Shown here: positions 10,900-24,313 of the stretch, in pieces
How positions within the stretch are numbered: position 1 is the first letter of the stretch
How the letters are laid out: each line of letters starts with the position of its first letter
Assembly: GCA_029339505.1 (NCBI GenBank)
Contig: JAQISU010000345.1
Coordinates: 2,815,001-2,879,000, forward strand
Length of the DNA: 64,000 nt
From: Unio delphinus
Lineage: Eukaryota; Mollusca; Bivalvia; Unionida; Unionidae
Direction: 5' to 3'
Made by a program: the position numbers and the translations under genes
Notes under the pieces: generated by a model
Database searches by the model: none
Told to the model about the DNA's origin: nothing
Seen by the model: the letters and a program-made list of their open reading frames with translations, nothing else

Positions 10900-11534
10900 A
10901 TTTGTGACATGATGTTCTGTCGCTGCTTCACCAGACTAATTATTTTCTTTTCTACGCGATCCATTTCTATTGGTTGATCCTGGTTTAGTGTCTGATGCCT
11001 TTTTGCTGTTTAAAAATTTCATCCATATATTTAACCGTCTGACATTATATGCGTGTCTGACTGTTCACCAGTTCCAATTGTCTCTCTGGTTGCAAGGCCT
11101 TCGATAAGATTGTTTAACCCTCTATTTTTAGATTCTTGGAAATATATATTTTAAACATTTTAATTACAAGACGATCCCATATTGCTTTGTACCTCTTTAC
11201 TTCAAAGTCGCACTGGTCTGCAATTTCGTATTTGTTTTACGAATTCCTCCAAGGACTCGCCCAATTGCTGTCTTTGTTGGCGAACGTAATGCTCTTGGGG
11301 ATGAAGTAGTTTATAATTTTCTGCAAAACTGAAGGGTACCTATCGGCATCTTGGTCAATATCTAACTCAAATAATTTAATTATTTGTTCTTTTTCTTTTC
11401 CCATTCGATGTATAAGTGAACTATTCCTGTTTTAATTTAGCGTAGAGTCAATAGCGCACAAAACGATGTTTCCAGTCTTGCCACTATACTGGTTGCCCAG
11501 AAATAAAACTTGCAGGTCCTTGGAATTTCGCCAT
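10900..11534 (-). pseudogene. Gypsy (Ty3)-type LTR retrotransposon gag remnant
   Basis: Translating the minus strand from an ATG at 11534 gives pieces that align in order with the capsid-like Gag of metazoan Gypsy elements: an MAKFQGPASF start, a WQDWKHRF segment, then LIHRMGKEKEQIIKLF, DADRYPSVLQK and NYFIPK in a second frame, RQQLGESLEEFVKQIR in a third, and QCDF followed by IWDRLVI. At least three in-frame stops lie before 11410 and at least two frame changes lie between 11420 and 11190, so it cannot make a full protein. In live elements Gag packages the element RNA into virus-like particles. Downstream the frame runs into the 27-bp array. No LTR pair was identified around it. The assignment rests on recognised Gag motifs and not on a search. 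Confidence 0.7.
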
Positions 11535-13019
11535 TTTAAATTACTGCAAATGTTTACATCTTTTGTTGGATATCATATGACATCTTGTCGTGAGGAACTC
11601 TCCTGTGGCTACATACATATAGTTTATTGAAGCGCTTTTATAATAGACATAATGATAAAAAATAATGAGGACTTTTCATAGTGCCTAATCTTTAGAATCT
11701 ATAATAATACGACAACAAAAGCAAAACACCAAAAAAGTAGAAAACATAACAAATGCTGAAAATATTTAAGGTACGAAACATTTTTATGTCTTTAAGTTTG
11801 TTCTTGCAGTCGAGAAAGGTGAGTTTTAAGAGCATTCTTGAAAGGGATCACTGTGTTTTTGTGTCTAATTTGAATGAACAATTCTTTCCACGTTGCTGGC
11901 CCTGGTATGCAAAAGAACGTTGTCCATATGACTTAGTTTTCATAGTGGGAATAATGAGTAAACGATTGACACAATAGGAGCGTAAGTATCTTGCTATCTT
12001 CAATGACTGATTGCTATGCTCCATCCCCCTATCTCTTAAGGTTCAATCCCTATTTACTATTACAACAACAACGACAACGACATGGAGTAGTTGTTAGAAA
12101 CGTGCTTTGGCAAACATTATAGTTATATATTTTCTTTAGCCTAGAAACGTTGTGTGTATCGATGGTATAAACACCGCTGAACTAAATGATTGCAAGTCAT
12201 ACTTCATAACGTTGTCAGCCTTGTAATATATTATTTAAAAATATTTAATATTTAAACATGAAACGGAAAGGACTAGTTCTAATCATTTCTCTTCATTTAC
12301 TGATGTTTAAGTGAGCATGGCTTACTTAAATTGAATGTTGATTTGGTTTTGACTAGTTCATTAGCTATTTGACTAGTTCATTAGCTATTTGACTAGTTAA
12401 TTTGCTATTTACTCTTTTCTCTTTCTATTCTTTCAATGAAAGATAACAAAGGATGGCATTTAAGTTAGACGTCAGAAAAGCTCGTATTTCCCACTTTTAA
12501 AGATCCATACACTGTTGCATTTCTAACCAGCCAGATTCATCCGGAGAAGACGTACAGACCAAGTCTTGTTCCTCTAACTTTTAACATGGAAGCTAAATGT
12601 TAAATTTCCGTCAGACCCAAACTTGTTTACACTTTCTAACATACGATCATCCTTTCCTTATCCTGCTATACTGCTTCAATATATTTCACTAACGAAGCTT
12701 AGATTTCGTCTATAACATTTTTAACTGCTGGATCAGATCCTTAGCTACCAACCGTCAAAGAAGAGTTCAAATAGAATGCTTTTAGCAAGGGTTCACGTCA
12801 TACAATATATTGACAATATTGGTCGGCTCTTTTCTATAATAACCTTTCCTCAAAAGGACCATCATTGGATTAGTTTTGACTAATATCGATACTATTTCGT
12901 AGGATGGGGGTGGGGCGGAGGATGGTTTGCATATGTCGCAATCAGCAAATTTTTCAGAGATGGTTCCATGTCTAACATCAAGGTCTTTTAAGATGTTATG
13001 GACCATACATGTTCTATGA
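11535..13019. other. No confident gene; small 20-bp x 3 repeat
   Basis: AT-rich DNA. Three copies of a 20-bp unit with GACTAGTTCATTAGCTATTT lie at about 12350-12410. A 74-codon plus frame (11753-11977) and a 74-codon minus frame (12782-13006, with a CDIC motif) have no recognisable domain. Confidence 0.3.
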
Positions 13020-13250
13020 TTTTTTTTTTTGGAGCTTCACGTCTTTTTTCAGCACATGATATGCCATAAATGGTGGGAGAAGAACCCGGGAAAACCCCGT
13101 AAAGAGCCACCGACTTACGAGAAACTACTGGCAAGGTTTCTCACATGCACACACTGGCCGAACCCGAGATTCGAACACACGCAGACAGAGGTGAGGTGAC
13201 AAAGATCGGTAACGGTGAGCGCTTCAGACCACTCTACCACTCAGGGCCCC
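13020..13250 (-). mobile_element. tRNA-derived SINE, family A, copy 1
   Basis: On the minus strand the head starts GGGGCCCTGAGTGGTAGAGTGG (first 20 bases A-box-like) and has a B-box-like GTGTTCGAATCTC about 60 bp later. The body contains GGGTTTTCCCGGGTTCTTC, shared exactly with copy 2 at 60.4 kb, and the 3' end runs into an A tract (T run at 13020-13030 on the plus strand). The size of about 230 bp fits a SINE. Target duplications are unclear, with ATGTTCTA and ATGTTTCTA as possible relics. Non-autonomous; it would rely on a LINE reverse transcriptase. Confidence 0.8.
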
Positions 13251-14833
13251 CATATGTTTCTAAGGTGCAATTTCGTAACGGACTTTGCATGGCTACCAAA
13301 TATTTAGCCTCTTATGTCTCGTAAAACTACTGGACAAATTTCGTCTGACCGTTTGTTTACTATTTTGTTTGTGTGTTTGTTTGTTTGTTTGTTATTGTTT
13401 TGAGTACTCCTCACTAGATACTACTTTGGTAAAAGGGTTAAACTCAAAACACTTATAGCAGGTTTTTTTCGGGTTTCTATTTATAATAGTTATTGCTTAC
13501 TATAGCCGGTACCCATAGAGATCTTTCATCGCTTCCATTTGGCAAATGTCATCAATACTTGTTCTGGGTAGTGTTTGTGGGTGGGGAGGTGAGGTGATTG
13601 AAGAAATCGCAAAAAAGGCCAAGGTATAAATCCTTTGACGAGAGTATAGGAAACTAAGCTGTAATTTGTTTAAGGGCTTTTTATATCTACCAAATGTTTG
13701 CCTTCGATGTTTCGAAACCACCTCTAGAAACGTTGTGTGGAGCTATTTGCCAACTCGAACTACTCTCAAATTTCTCTTAGTGCAATCTATAGGGTCGTTC
13801 CTCCACGTACCGGCTTTATATACCTGATACACAGAAGTTGCTACTGTTCTGGATAGAAAACTTTCTTTCATCATAATAATATGGACTATTGTTCCATTTT
13901 TAACTAGTCTGTGGTCAATCGCCTCAAACTGTTGATTTCTGGTGTAGTATTCGGCATACAAAATGTAGTATCACAATGGGCTTTTTAAATCTTGGTAACT
14001 AATTTAGGTCAATGCCTTCTATACTCCTCGACCTTATAATATTTTACATGAAACTATATTGTCTGCGATAAACTTAGACATAAGAAATGTTCTACAGTAA
14101 ATCTGTATTCGTTTACGTAGCAAAATAGTTGACGTAAAACAGTACCATTACTAACTCTTTGGAAATAGAATATCTACTTTTTTTTAATACTCCAACACCG
14201 ACAACAATTGTGCCACCGCAAACACAGACAATTTCGTTTTTTTGAATATGCGTTGTAATTGTTTAAACTTAAACAATTATGTGCGGCAAAATCTGCTACT
14301 CTATGGACGTATAAACCAATATTGCGAGACAAACTTTGCTAGCTTCAATGGCGAACTACTTATTGATATGCATTAGACACCGTTACTGTTGGTAAATCAA
14401 TCACCAGGTTTTGGATGCTAACCTCTAGGTTCCGTGTAAGTGTAGACAGACCTTGTAACAGAATTCACTTTTATTCCATTAACATACAGCCGTGATCCAG
14501 AAACAAACCAAATTAATCTCAATATATTTTAGAAAATTACTTTAATATAAATGAGTGAAACATGACTCTAATACAATTTAGAGAAAATGTAAATCTTACC
14601 ACCTTTGCCAAATATTATATCCGAACAATTATTTACCTATCCGCGCTTGTATGAGTGTGTGCGCGCGCTCCCTTCTTTTTCGTATCTGTCAACTATTCTG
14701 TTAAATAGTAATTTGAAAACAAATTTTGGAGACCAAACAAAAATCCTCCTAAATTAGGGACACACACTATTAGTTCTCAGTTACAAAGCAAGAACATAGT
14801 TAAAAGGATAGCTTAGAGCATTTCAGACAGTAT
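13251..14833. other. No confident gene
   Basis: Two adjacent minus-strand frames (13743-13961 and 13500-13721, about 70 codons each) lie in tandem but show no known domain, signal peptide or splice pattern. They could be a decayed exon. A TTTG-rich run lies near 13362-13400. Confidence 0.3.
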
Positions 14834-14945
14834 GCCAGGCGGTACTGACAGATCATCCAGGCGGTACTGACAGATTATCCAGGCGGTACTGACAGATCAT
14901 CCAGGCGGTACTGACAGATCATCCAGGCGGTACTGACAGATCATC
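14834..14945. repeat. Minisatellite, 22-bp unit x 5
   Basis: CAGGCGGTACTGACAGATCA starts each 22-bp unit. Five nearly identical copies are present; one has ATT for ATC. Confidence 0.93.
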
Positions 14946-15630
14946 CGAGAGCTAATTACATCTTAGACAGAGAAAAAGAAAAACAGCACCAATCACGAGA
15001 CAATAGTCATCAGTTTTGACAGAATCCAGAAATACATCCTCCATGAATGGGACACTTGTGTGAATTAAAGAAAGGAATTGGTTTCTACTGCAATTATTCA
15101 GAAATATATTTAACTAGATAGAGCGATTTTGGCAGAGTTATGGAAAGATAGATGTAAAGAGACTCGTCAAAGAAAGTTGATTATGTATGTACAAACGATA
15201 GAGACAAGCATGGAATGGAGTATTTGATTACTCTCAGTACAAGTACACAATTTCCTGCTCAGTCGGTCTTGAAAATGTTCAGGATTCTATGAACAGCAGC
15301 AAGAAACCACAAAAGATGGCGGTTCAAGCATTGGGTAGGACTACTGAAGTGGTTATGGGTGAAGCGCGAAGACAAGACCTTACTGCCCACCACAGGCGGT
15401 TAATGACTGATCAATACTACCGCCCTGCTGTCAGGAGGGTGTTCAGCGATACGGGGCAAAGCACCCAGGGATATTTATCCCACCTAATAGCCTCAAAAGT
15501 GTGCTATGAACAGTGAAAGCGATTCCATAATACAACAATTCTTTACATGGTCGATGTAAATGTGAATGTCACATAACCAGGGTGCCGTCAAGTGTCTCTT
15601 CGTACTGTTGCTCCAGCACTGAATAGTGTT
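14946..15630. other. Unassigned; 75-codon plus-strand frame
   Basis: A plus-strand frame at 15289-15516 is rich in charged residues (RRQDLTAHHRR in the middle) and is less AT-rich than its surroundings, so it might be an exon or relic. No acceptor-donor pair or family motif was identified. It sits about 100 bp from the start of the large satellite. Confidence 0.25.
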
Positions 15631-18600
15631 TTATGTGATGATGTGCCTTTAATGTGATGATGTGCCTTTCATGTGATGATGTGCCCTTCATGTGATGATG
15701 TGCCTTTAATGTGATGATGTGTCTTTAATGTGATGATGTGTCTTTAATGTGATGATGTGTCTTTAATGTGATGATGTGTCTTTAATGTGATGATGTGCCT
15801 TTCGTGTGAAGATGTACCTTTAATGTGATGATGTGCCTATCATGTGATGATGTGTCTTTAATGTGATGATGTGCCTTTAATGTGATGATGTGCCTTTCAT
15901 GTGATGATGTGCCTTTAATGTGATGATGTACCTTTCATGTGATAATGTTCCTTTCATGTGATGATGTGTCTTTAATGTGATGATTAGTCTTTAATATAAT
16001 GATGTGCCTTTCGTGTGAAGATGTGCCTTTAATGTGATGATGTGCCTATCATGTGATGATGTGTCTTTAATGTGATGATGTGCCTTTCATGTGATGATGT
16101 GTCTTTAATGTGATGATGTGTCTTTAATGTAATGATGTGCCTTTCGTGTGAAGATGTGCCTTTAATGTGATGATGTGCCTATCATGTGATGATGTGTTTT
16201 TAATGTGATGATGTGCCTTTAATGTGATGATGTGCCTTTCATGTGATGATGTACCTTTAATGTGATGATGTACCTTTCATGTGATAATGTTCCTTTCATA
16301 TGATGATGTCTCTTTAATGTGATGATGTGCCTGTCATGTGAAGATGTGCCTTTAATGTGATGATGTGCCTTTCATGTGATGATGTTTCTTTAATGTGATG
16401 ATGTACCTTTCATGCGATAATGTTCCTTTCATGTGATGATGTGTCTTTAATGTGATGATGTGTCTTTAATGTAATGATGTGTCTTTCGTGTGAAGATGTG
16501 CCTTTAATGTGATGATGTGCCTTTCATGTGATGATGTGCCTTTAATGTGATGATGTGTCTTTAATGTGATGATGTGTCTTTAATGTGATGATGTGTCTTT
16601 AATGTGATGATGTGTCTTTAATGTGATGATGTGCCTTTCGTGTGAAGATGTGCCTTTAATGTGATGATGTGCCTATCATGTGATGATGTGTCTTTAATGT
16701 GATGATGTGCCTTTCATGTGATGATGTGCCTTTCATGTGATGATGTACCTTTAATGTGATGCTGTACCTTTCATGTGATAATGTTCCTTTCATGTGATGA
16801 TGTGTCTTTAATGTGATGATGTGTCTTTAATGTAATGATGTGCCTTTCGTGTGAAGATGTGCCTTTAATGTGATGATGTGCCTATCATGTGATGATGTGT
16901 CTTTAATGTGATGATGTGCCTTTCATGTGATGATGTGTCTTTAATGTGATGATGTACCTTTCATGTGATAATGTTCCTTTCATGTGATGATGTGTCTTTA
17001 ATGTGATGATGTGTCTTTAATGTAATGATGTGCCTTTCGTGTGAAGATGTGCCTTTAATGTGATGATGTGCCTTTCATGTGATGATGTGCCTTTCATGTG
17101 ATGATGTGCCTTTAATGTGATGATGTGTCTTTAATGTGATGATGTGTCTTTAATGTGATGATGCCTTTCATGTGATGATGTACCTTTCATGTGATGATGT
17201 GCCTTTAATGTGATGATGTGTCTTTAATGTGATGATGTGTCTTTAATGTGATGATGTACCTTTCATGTGATAATGTTCCTTTCATGTGATGATGTCTCTT
17301 TAATGTGATGATGTACCTTTCATGTGATAATGTTCCTTTCATGTGATGATGTCTCTTTAATGTGATGATGTGTCTTTAATGTAATGATGTGCCTTTCGTG
17401 TGAAGATGTTCCTTTAATGTGATGATGTGCCTTTCATGTGATGATGTGCCTTTCATGTGATGATGTGCCTTTAATGTGATGATGTGTCTTTAATGTGATG
17501 ATGTGTCTTTAATGTGATGATGTACCTTTCATGTGATAATGTTCCTTTCATGTGATGATGTCTCTTTAATGTGATGATGTGCCTGTCATGTGAAGATGTG
17601 CCTTTAATGTGATGATGTGCCTTTTATGTGATGATGTTTCTTTAATGTGATGATGTAACTTTCATGTGATAATGTTCCTTTCATGTGATGATGTGTCTTT
17701 AATGTAATGATGTGCCTTTCGTGTGAAGATGTGCCTTTAATGTGATGATGTGCCTTTCATGTGATGATGTGCCTTTCATGTAATGATGTGCCTTTAATGT
17801 GATGATGTGTCTTTAATGTGATGATGTGTCTTTAATGTGATGATGTGTCTTTAATGTGATGATGTGTCTTTAATGTGATGAAGTGCCTTTCGTGTGAAGA
17901 TGTGCCTTTAATGTGATGATGTGCCTATCATGTGATGATGTGTCTTTAATGTGATGATGTGCCTTTAATGTGATGATGTGCCTTTCATGTGATGATGTAC
18001 CTTTAATGTGATGATGTACCTTTCATGTGATAATGTTCCTTTCATGTGATGATGTGTCTTTAATGTGATGATGTGTCTTTAATGTAATGATGTGCCTTTC
18101 GTGTGAAGATGTGCCTTTAATGTGATGATGTGCCTATTATGTGACGATGTGTCTTTAATGTGATGATGTGCCTTTCATGTGATGATGTGTCTTTAATGTG
18201 ATGATGTGTCTTTAATGTAATGATGTGCCTTTCGTGTGAAGATGTGCCTTTAATGTGATGATGTGCCTATCATGTGATGATGTGTTTTTAATGTGATGAT
18301 GTGCCTTTAATGTGATGATGTGCCTTTCATGTGATGATGTACCTTTAATGTGATGATGTACCTTTCATGTGATAATGTTCCTTTCATGTGATGATGTCTC
18401 TTTAATGTGATGATGTGTCTTTAATGTAATGATGTGCCTTTGGAATGAAGATGTGCCTTTAATGTGATGATGTGCCTTTCATGTGATGATGTGCCTTTCA
18501 TCTGATGATGTGTCTTTAATGTGATGATGTGTCTTTAATGTGATGATGTGTCTTTAATGTGATGATGTGTCTTTAATGTGATGATGTGCCTTTCGTGTGA

Positions 18601-21600
18601 AGATGTGCCTTTAATGTGATGATGTGCCTATCATGTGATGATGTGTCTTTAATGTGATGATGTGCCTTTCATGTAATGATGTGCCTTTCATGTGATGATG
18701 TACCTTTAATGTGATGCTGTACCTTTCATGTGATAATGTTCCTTTCATGTGATGATGTGTCTTTAATGTGATGATGTGTCTTTAATGTAATGATGTGCCT
18801 TTCGTGTGAAGATGTGCCTTTAATGTGATGATGTGCCTATCATGTGATGATGTGTCTTTAATGTGATGATGTGCCTTTCATGTGATGATGTGTCTTTAAT
18901 TTGATGATGTACCTTTCATGTGATAATGTTCCTTTCATGTGATGATGTGTCTTTAATGTGATGATGTGTCTTTAATGTAATGATGTGCCTTTCGTGTGAA
19001 GATGTGCCTTTAATGTGATGAGATGCCTTTCATGTGATGATGTGCCTTTCATGTGATGATGTGCCTTTAATGTGATGATGTGTCTTTAATGTGATGATGT
19101 GTCTTTAATGTGATGATGCCTTTCATGTGATGATGTACCTTTAACGTGATGATGTACCTTTCATGTGATAATGTTCCTTTCATGTGATGATGTCTCTTTA
19201 ATGTGATGATGTGCCTGTCATGTGAAGATGTGCCTTTAATGTGATGATGTGCCTTTCATGTGATGATGTTTCTTTAATGTGATGATGTACCTTTCATGTG
19301 ATAATGTTCCTTTCATGTGATGATGTGTCTTTAATGTGATGATGTGTCTTTAATGTAATGATGTGCCTTTCGTGTGAAGATGTGCCTTTAATGTGATGAT
19401 GTGCCTTTCATGTGATGATGTGCCTTTCATGTAATGATGTGCCTTTAATGTGATGATGTGTCTTTAATGTGATGATGTGTCTTTAATGTGATGATGTGTC
19501 TTTAATGTGATGATGTGTCTTTAATGTGATGAAGTGCCTTTCGTGTGAAGATGTGCCTTTAATGTGATGATGTGCCTATCATGTGATGATGTGTCTTTAA
19601 TGTGATGATGTGCCTTTAATGTGATGATGTGCCTTTCATGTGATGATGTACCTTTAATGTGATGATGTACCTTTCATGTGATAATGTTCCTTTCATGTGA
19701 TGATGTGTCTTTAATGTGATGATGTGTCTTTAATGTAATGATGTGCCTTTCGTGTGAAGATGTGCCTCTAATGTGATGATATGCCTATTATGTGATGATG
19801 TGTCTTTAATGTGATGATGTGCCTTTCATGTGATGATGTCTCTTTAATGTGATGATGTGTCTTTAATGTAATGATGTGCCTTTCGAGTGAAGATGTGCCT
19901 TTAATGTGATGATGTGCCTATCATGTGATGATGTGTTTTTGATGTGATGATGTGCCTTTAATGTGATGATGTGCCTTTCATGTGATGATGTACCTTTAAT
20001 GTGATGATGTACCTTTCATGTGATAATGTTCCTTTCATGTGATGATGTCTCTTTAATGTGATGATGTGTCTTTAATGTAATGATGTGCCTTTCGAATGAA
20101 GATGTGCCTTTAATGTGATGATGTGCCTTTCATGTGATGATGTGCCTTTCATGTGATGATGTGTCTTTAATGTGATGATGTGTCTTTAATGTGATGATGT
20201 GTCTTTAATGTGATGATGTGTCTTTAATGTGATGATGTGCCTTTCGTGTGAAGATGTGCCTTTAATGTGATGATGTGCCTATTATGTGATGATGTGTCTT
20301 TAATGTGATGATGTGCCTTTCATGTGATGATGTGCCTTTCATGTGATGATGTACCTTTAATGTGATGCTGTACCTTTCATGTGATAATGTTCCTTTCATG
20401 TGATGATGTGTCTTTAATGTGATGATGTGTCTTTAATGTAATGATGTGCCTTTCGTGTGAAGATGTGCCTTTAATGTGATGATGTGCCTATCATGTGATG
20501 ATGTGTCTTTAATGTGATGATGTGCCTTTCGTGTGATGATGTGTCTTTAATGTGATGATGTACCTTTCATGTGATAATGTTCCTTTCATGTGATGATGTG
20601 TCTTTAATGTGATGATGTGTCTTTAATGTAATGATGTGCCTTTCGTGTGAAGATGTGCCTTTAATGTGATGATGTGCCTTTCATGTGATGATGTGCCTTT
20701 CATGTGATGATGTGCCTTTAATGTGATGATGTGTCTTTAATATGATGATGTGTCTTTAATGTGATGATGCCTTTCATGTGATGATGTACCTTTAATGTGA
20801 TGATGTACCTTTAATGTGATGATGTGTCTTTAATGTGATGATGTGTCTTTAATGTGATGATGTACCTTTCATGTGATAATGTTCCTTTCATGTGATGATG
20901 TCTCTTTAATGTGATGATGTGCCTGTCATGTGAAGATGTGCCTTTAATGTGATGATGTGCCTTTCATGTGATGATGTTTCTTTAATGTGATGATGTACCT
21001 TTCATGTGATAATGTTCCTTTCATGTGATGATGTGTCTTTAATGTGATGATGTGTCTTTAATGTAATGATGTGCCTTTCGTGTGAAGATGTGCCTTTAAT
21101 GTGATGATGTGCCTTTCATGTGATGATGTGCCTTTCATGTAATGATGTGCCTTTAATGTGATGATGTGTCTTTAATGTGATGATGTGTCTTTAATGTGAT
21201 GATGTGTCTTTAATGTGATGATGTGTCTTTAATGTGATGAAGTGCCTTTCGTGTGAAGATGTGCCTTTAATGTGATGATGTGCCTATCATGTGATGATGT
21301 GTCTTTAATGTGATGATGTGCCTTTAATGTGATGATGTGCCTTTCGTGTGATGATGTACCTTTAATGTGATGATGTACCTTTCATGTGATAATGTTCCTT
21401 TCATGTGATGATGTGTCTTTAATGTGATGATGTGTCTTTAATGTAATGATGTGCTTTTCGTTTGAAGATGTGCCTTTAATGTGATGATGTGCCTATCATG
21501 TGATGATGTGTCTTTAATGTGATGATGTGCCTTTCATGTGATGATGTGTCTTTAATGTGATGATGTACCTTTCATGTGATAATGTTCCTTTCATGTGATG

Positions 21601-24313
21601 ATGTGTCTTTAATGTGATGATGTGTCTTTAATGTAATGATGTGCCTTTCGTGTGAAGATGTGCCTTTAATGTGATGATGTGCCTTTCAGGTGATGATGTG
21701 CCTTTCATGTGATGATGTGCCTTTAATGTTATGATGTGTCTTTAATGTGATGATGTGCCTTTAATGTGATGATGTGTCTTTAATGTGATGATGTGTCTTT
21801 AATGTGATGATGTGCCTTTCGTGTGAAGATGTGCCTTTAATGTGATGATGTGCCTATCATGTGATGATGTGTCTTTAATGTGATGATGTGCCTTTAATGT
21901 GATGATGTGCCTTTCATGTGATGATGTACCTTTAATGTGATGATGTACCTTTCATGTGATAATGTTCCTTTCATGTGATGATGTGTCTTTAATGTGATGA
22001 TGTGTCTTTAATGTAATGATGTGCCTTTCGTGTGAAGATGTGCCTTTATTGTGATGATGTGCCTGTCATGTGATGATGTGTCTTTAATGTGATGATGTGC
22101 CTTTCGTGTGATGATGTGTCTTTAATGTGATGATGTACCTTTCATGTGATAATGTTCCTTTCATGTGATGATGTGTCTTTAATGTGATGATGTGTCTTTA
22201 ATGTAATGATGTGCCTTTCGTGTGAAGATGTGCCTTTAATGTGATGATGTGCCTTTCATGTGATGATGTGCCTTTCATGTGATGATGTGCCTTTAATGTG
22301 ATGATGTGTCTTTAATGTGATGATGTGTCTTTAATGTGATGATGCCTTTCATGTGATGATGTACCTTTAATGTGATGATGTACCTTTAATGTGATGATGT
22401 GTCTTTAATGTGATGATGTGTCTTTAATGTGATGATGTACCCTTCATGTGATAATGTTCCTTTCATGTGATGATGTCTCTTTAATGTGATGATGTGCCTG
22501 TCATGTGAAGATGTGCCTTTAATGTGATGATGTGCCTTTCATGTGATGATGTTTCTTTAATGTGATGATGTACCTTTCATGTGATAATGTTCCTTTCATG
22601 TGATGATGTGTCTTTAATGTGATGATGTGTCTTTAATGTAATGATGTGCCTTTCGTGTGAAGATGTGCCTTTAATGTGATGATGTGCCTTTCATGTGATG
22701 ATGTGCCTTTCATGTAATGATGTGCCTTTAATGTGATGATGTGTCTTTAATGTGATGATGTGTCTTTAATGTGATGATGTGTCTTTAATGTGATGATGTG
22801 TCTTTAATGTGATGAAGTGCCTTTCGTGTGAAGATGTGCCTTTAATGTGATGATGTGCCTATCATGTGATGATGTGTCTTTAATGTGATGATGTGCCTTT
22901 AATGTGATGATGTGCCTTTCGTGTGATGATGTACCTTTAATGTGATGATGTACCTTTCATGTGATAATGTTCCTTTCATGTGATGATGTGTCTTTAATGT
23001 GATGATGTGTCTTTAATGTAATGATGTGCTTTTCGTTTGAAGATGTGCCTTTAATGTGATTATGTGCCTATCATGTGATGATGTGTCTTTAATGTGATGA
23101 TGTGCCTTTCATGTGATGATGTGTCTTTAATGTGATGATGTACCTTTCATGTGATAATGTTCCTTTCATGTGATGATGTGTCTTTAATGTGATGATGTGT
23201 CTTTAATGTAATGATGTGCCTTTCGTGTGAAGATGTGCCTTTAATGTGATGATGTGCCTTTCATGTGATGATGTGCCTTTCATGTGATGATGTGCCTTTA
23301 ATGTTATGATGTGTCTTTAATGTGATGATGTGCCTTTAATGTGATGATGTGTCTTTAATGTGATGATGTGTCTTTAATGTGATGATGTGCCTTTCGTGTG
23401 AAGATGTGCCTTTAATGTGATGATGTGCCTATCATGTGATGATGTGTCTTTAATGTGATGATATGCCTTTAATGTGATGATGTGCCTTTCATGTGATGAT
23501 GTACCTTTAATGTGATGATGTACCTTTCATGTGATAATGTTCCTTTCATGTGATGATGTCTAATGTGATGATGTGCCTGTCATGTGAAGATGTGCCTTTA
23601 ATGTGATGATGTGCCTTTCATATGATGATGTTTCTTTAATGTGATGATATGCATTTAATGTGATAATGTGCCTTTCATGTGATGATGTGTCTTTAATGTG
23701 ATGATGTGCCTTTCATGTGATGATGTGTCTTTAATGTGATGATGTGCCTTTAATGTAACAATGTGCCTTTCGTGTGAAGATGTGCCTTTAATGTGATGAT
23801 GTGTCTTTAATGTGATGATGTGCCTTTCATGTGATGATGTGTCTTTAATGTGATGATGTGTCTTTAATGTGATGATGTGTCTTTAATGTGATGATGTGCC
23901 TTTCATGTGATGATGTGTCTTTAATGTGATGATGTGTCTTTAATGTGATGATGTGTCTTTAATGTGATGATGTGCCTTTCGTGTGAAGATGTGCCTTTAA
24001 TGTGATGATGTGCCTATCATGTGATGATGTGCCTATCATGTGATGATAGGCACATCATCACATGATAGGCACATCATCACATTAAAGTGATGATGTACCT
24101 TTCATGTGATAATGTTCCTTTCATGTGATGATGTGTCTTTAATGTGATGATGTGCCTTTCATGTGATGATGTGTCTTTAATGTGATGATGTGTCTTTAAT
24201 GTAATGATGTGCCTTTCGTGTGAAGATGTGCCTTTCATGTGATGATGTGCCTTTAATGTGGTGATATGCCTTTAATGTGATGATGTGCCTTTAATGTGAT
24301 GATGTGCCTTTAA
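15631..24313. repeat. 8.7-kb satellite of 19-bp units with higher-order structure
   Basis: About 457 head-to-tail copies of TGTGATGATGTGCCTTTAA and variants. Recurrent variant types include GTC for GCC, TACC for TGCC, GATAATGTTCC, TGTAATGATG, TTCGTGTGAAG and CCTATCA. Variants occur in fixed order. GATAATG markers at 18029, 18371, 18732 and 18922 recur at 19680, 20022, 20383 and 20573, a 1651-bp period. Markers at 20573, 20875, 21008, 21388, 21578 and 21958 recur at 22148, 22450, 22583, 22963, 23153 and 23533, a 1575-bp period. Every frame has stops, so it is not coding. Confidence 0.97.
23995..24087. repeat. Perfect inverted repeat, 44-bp arms, 5-base loop
   Basis: Left arm 23995-24038 and right arm 24044-24087 are exact reverse complements around the loop TGTGA. 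This is the only place in the satellite where the 19-bp units switch strand, and the normal orientation resumes after 24087. It can form a cruciform or hairpin and looks like a foldback or template-switch event. Confidence 0.93.

Noticed and set aside
10285..10977. 230-codon plus-strand frame (LVGNLHWLS period)
   Set aside because: Shadow of the 27-bp array. It lies opposite the gag remnant and has no other support.
15631..24313. CRISPR-like regular array
   Set aside because: Units are contiguous 19-mers with no unique spacers, the array is in eukaryotic-type DNA, and no cas genes are present.
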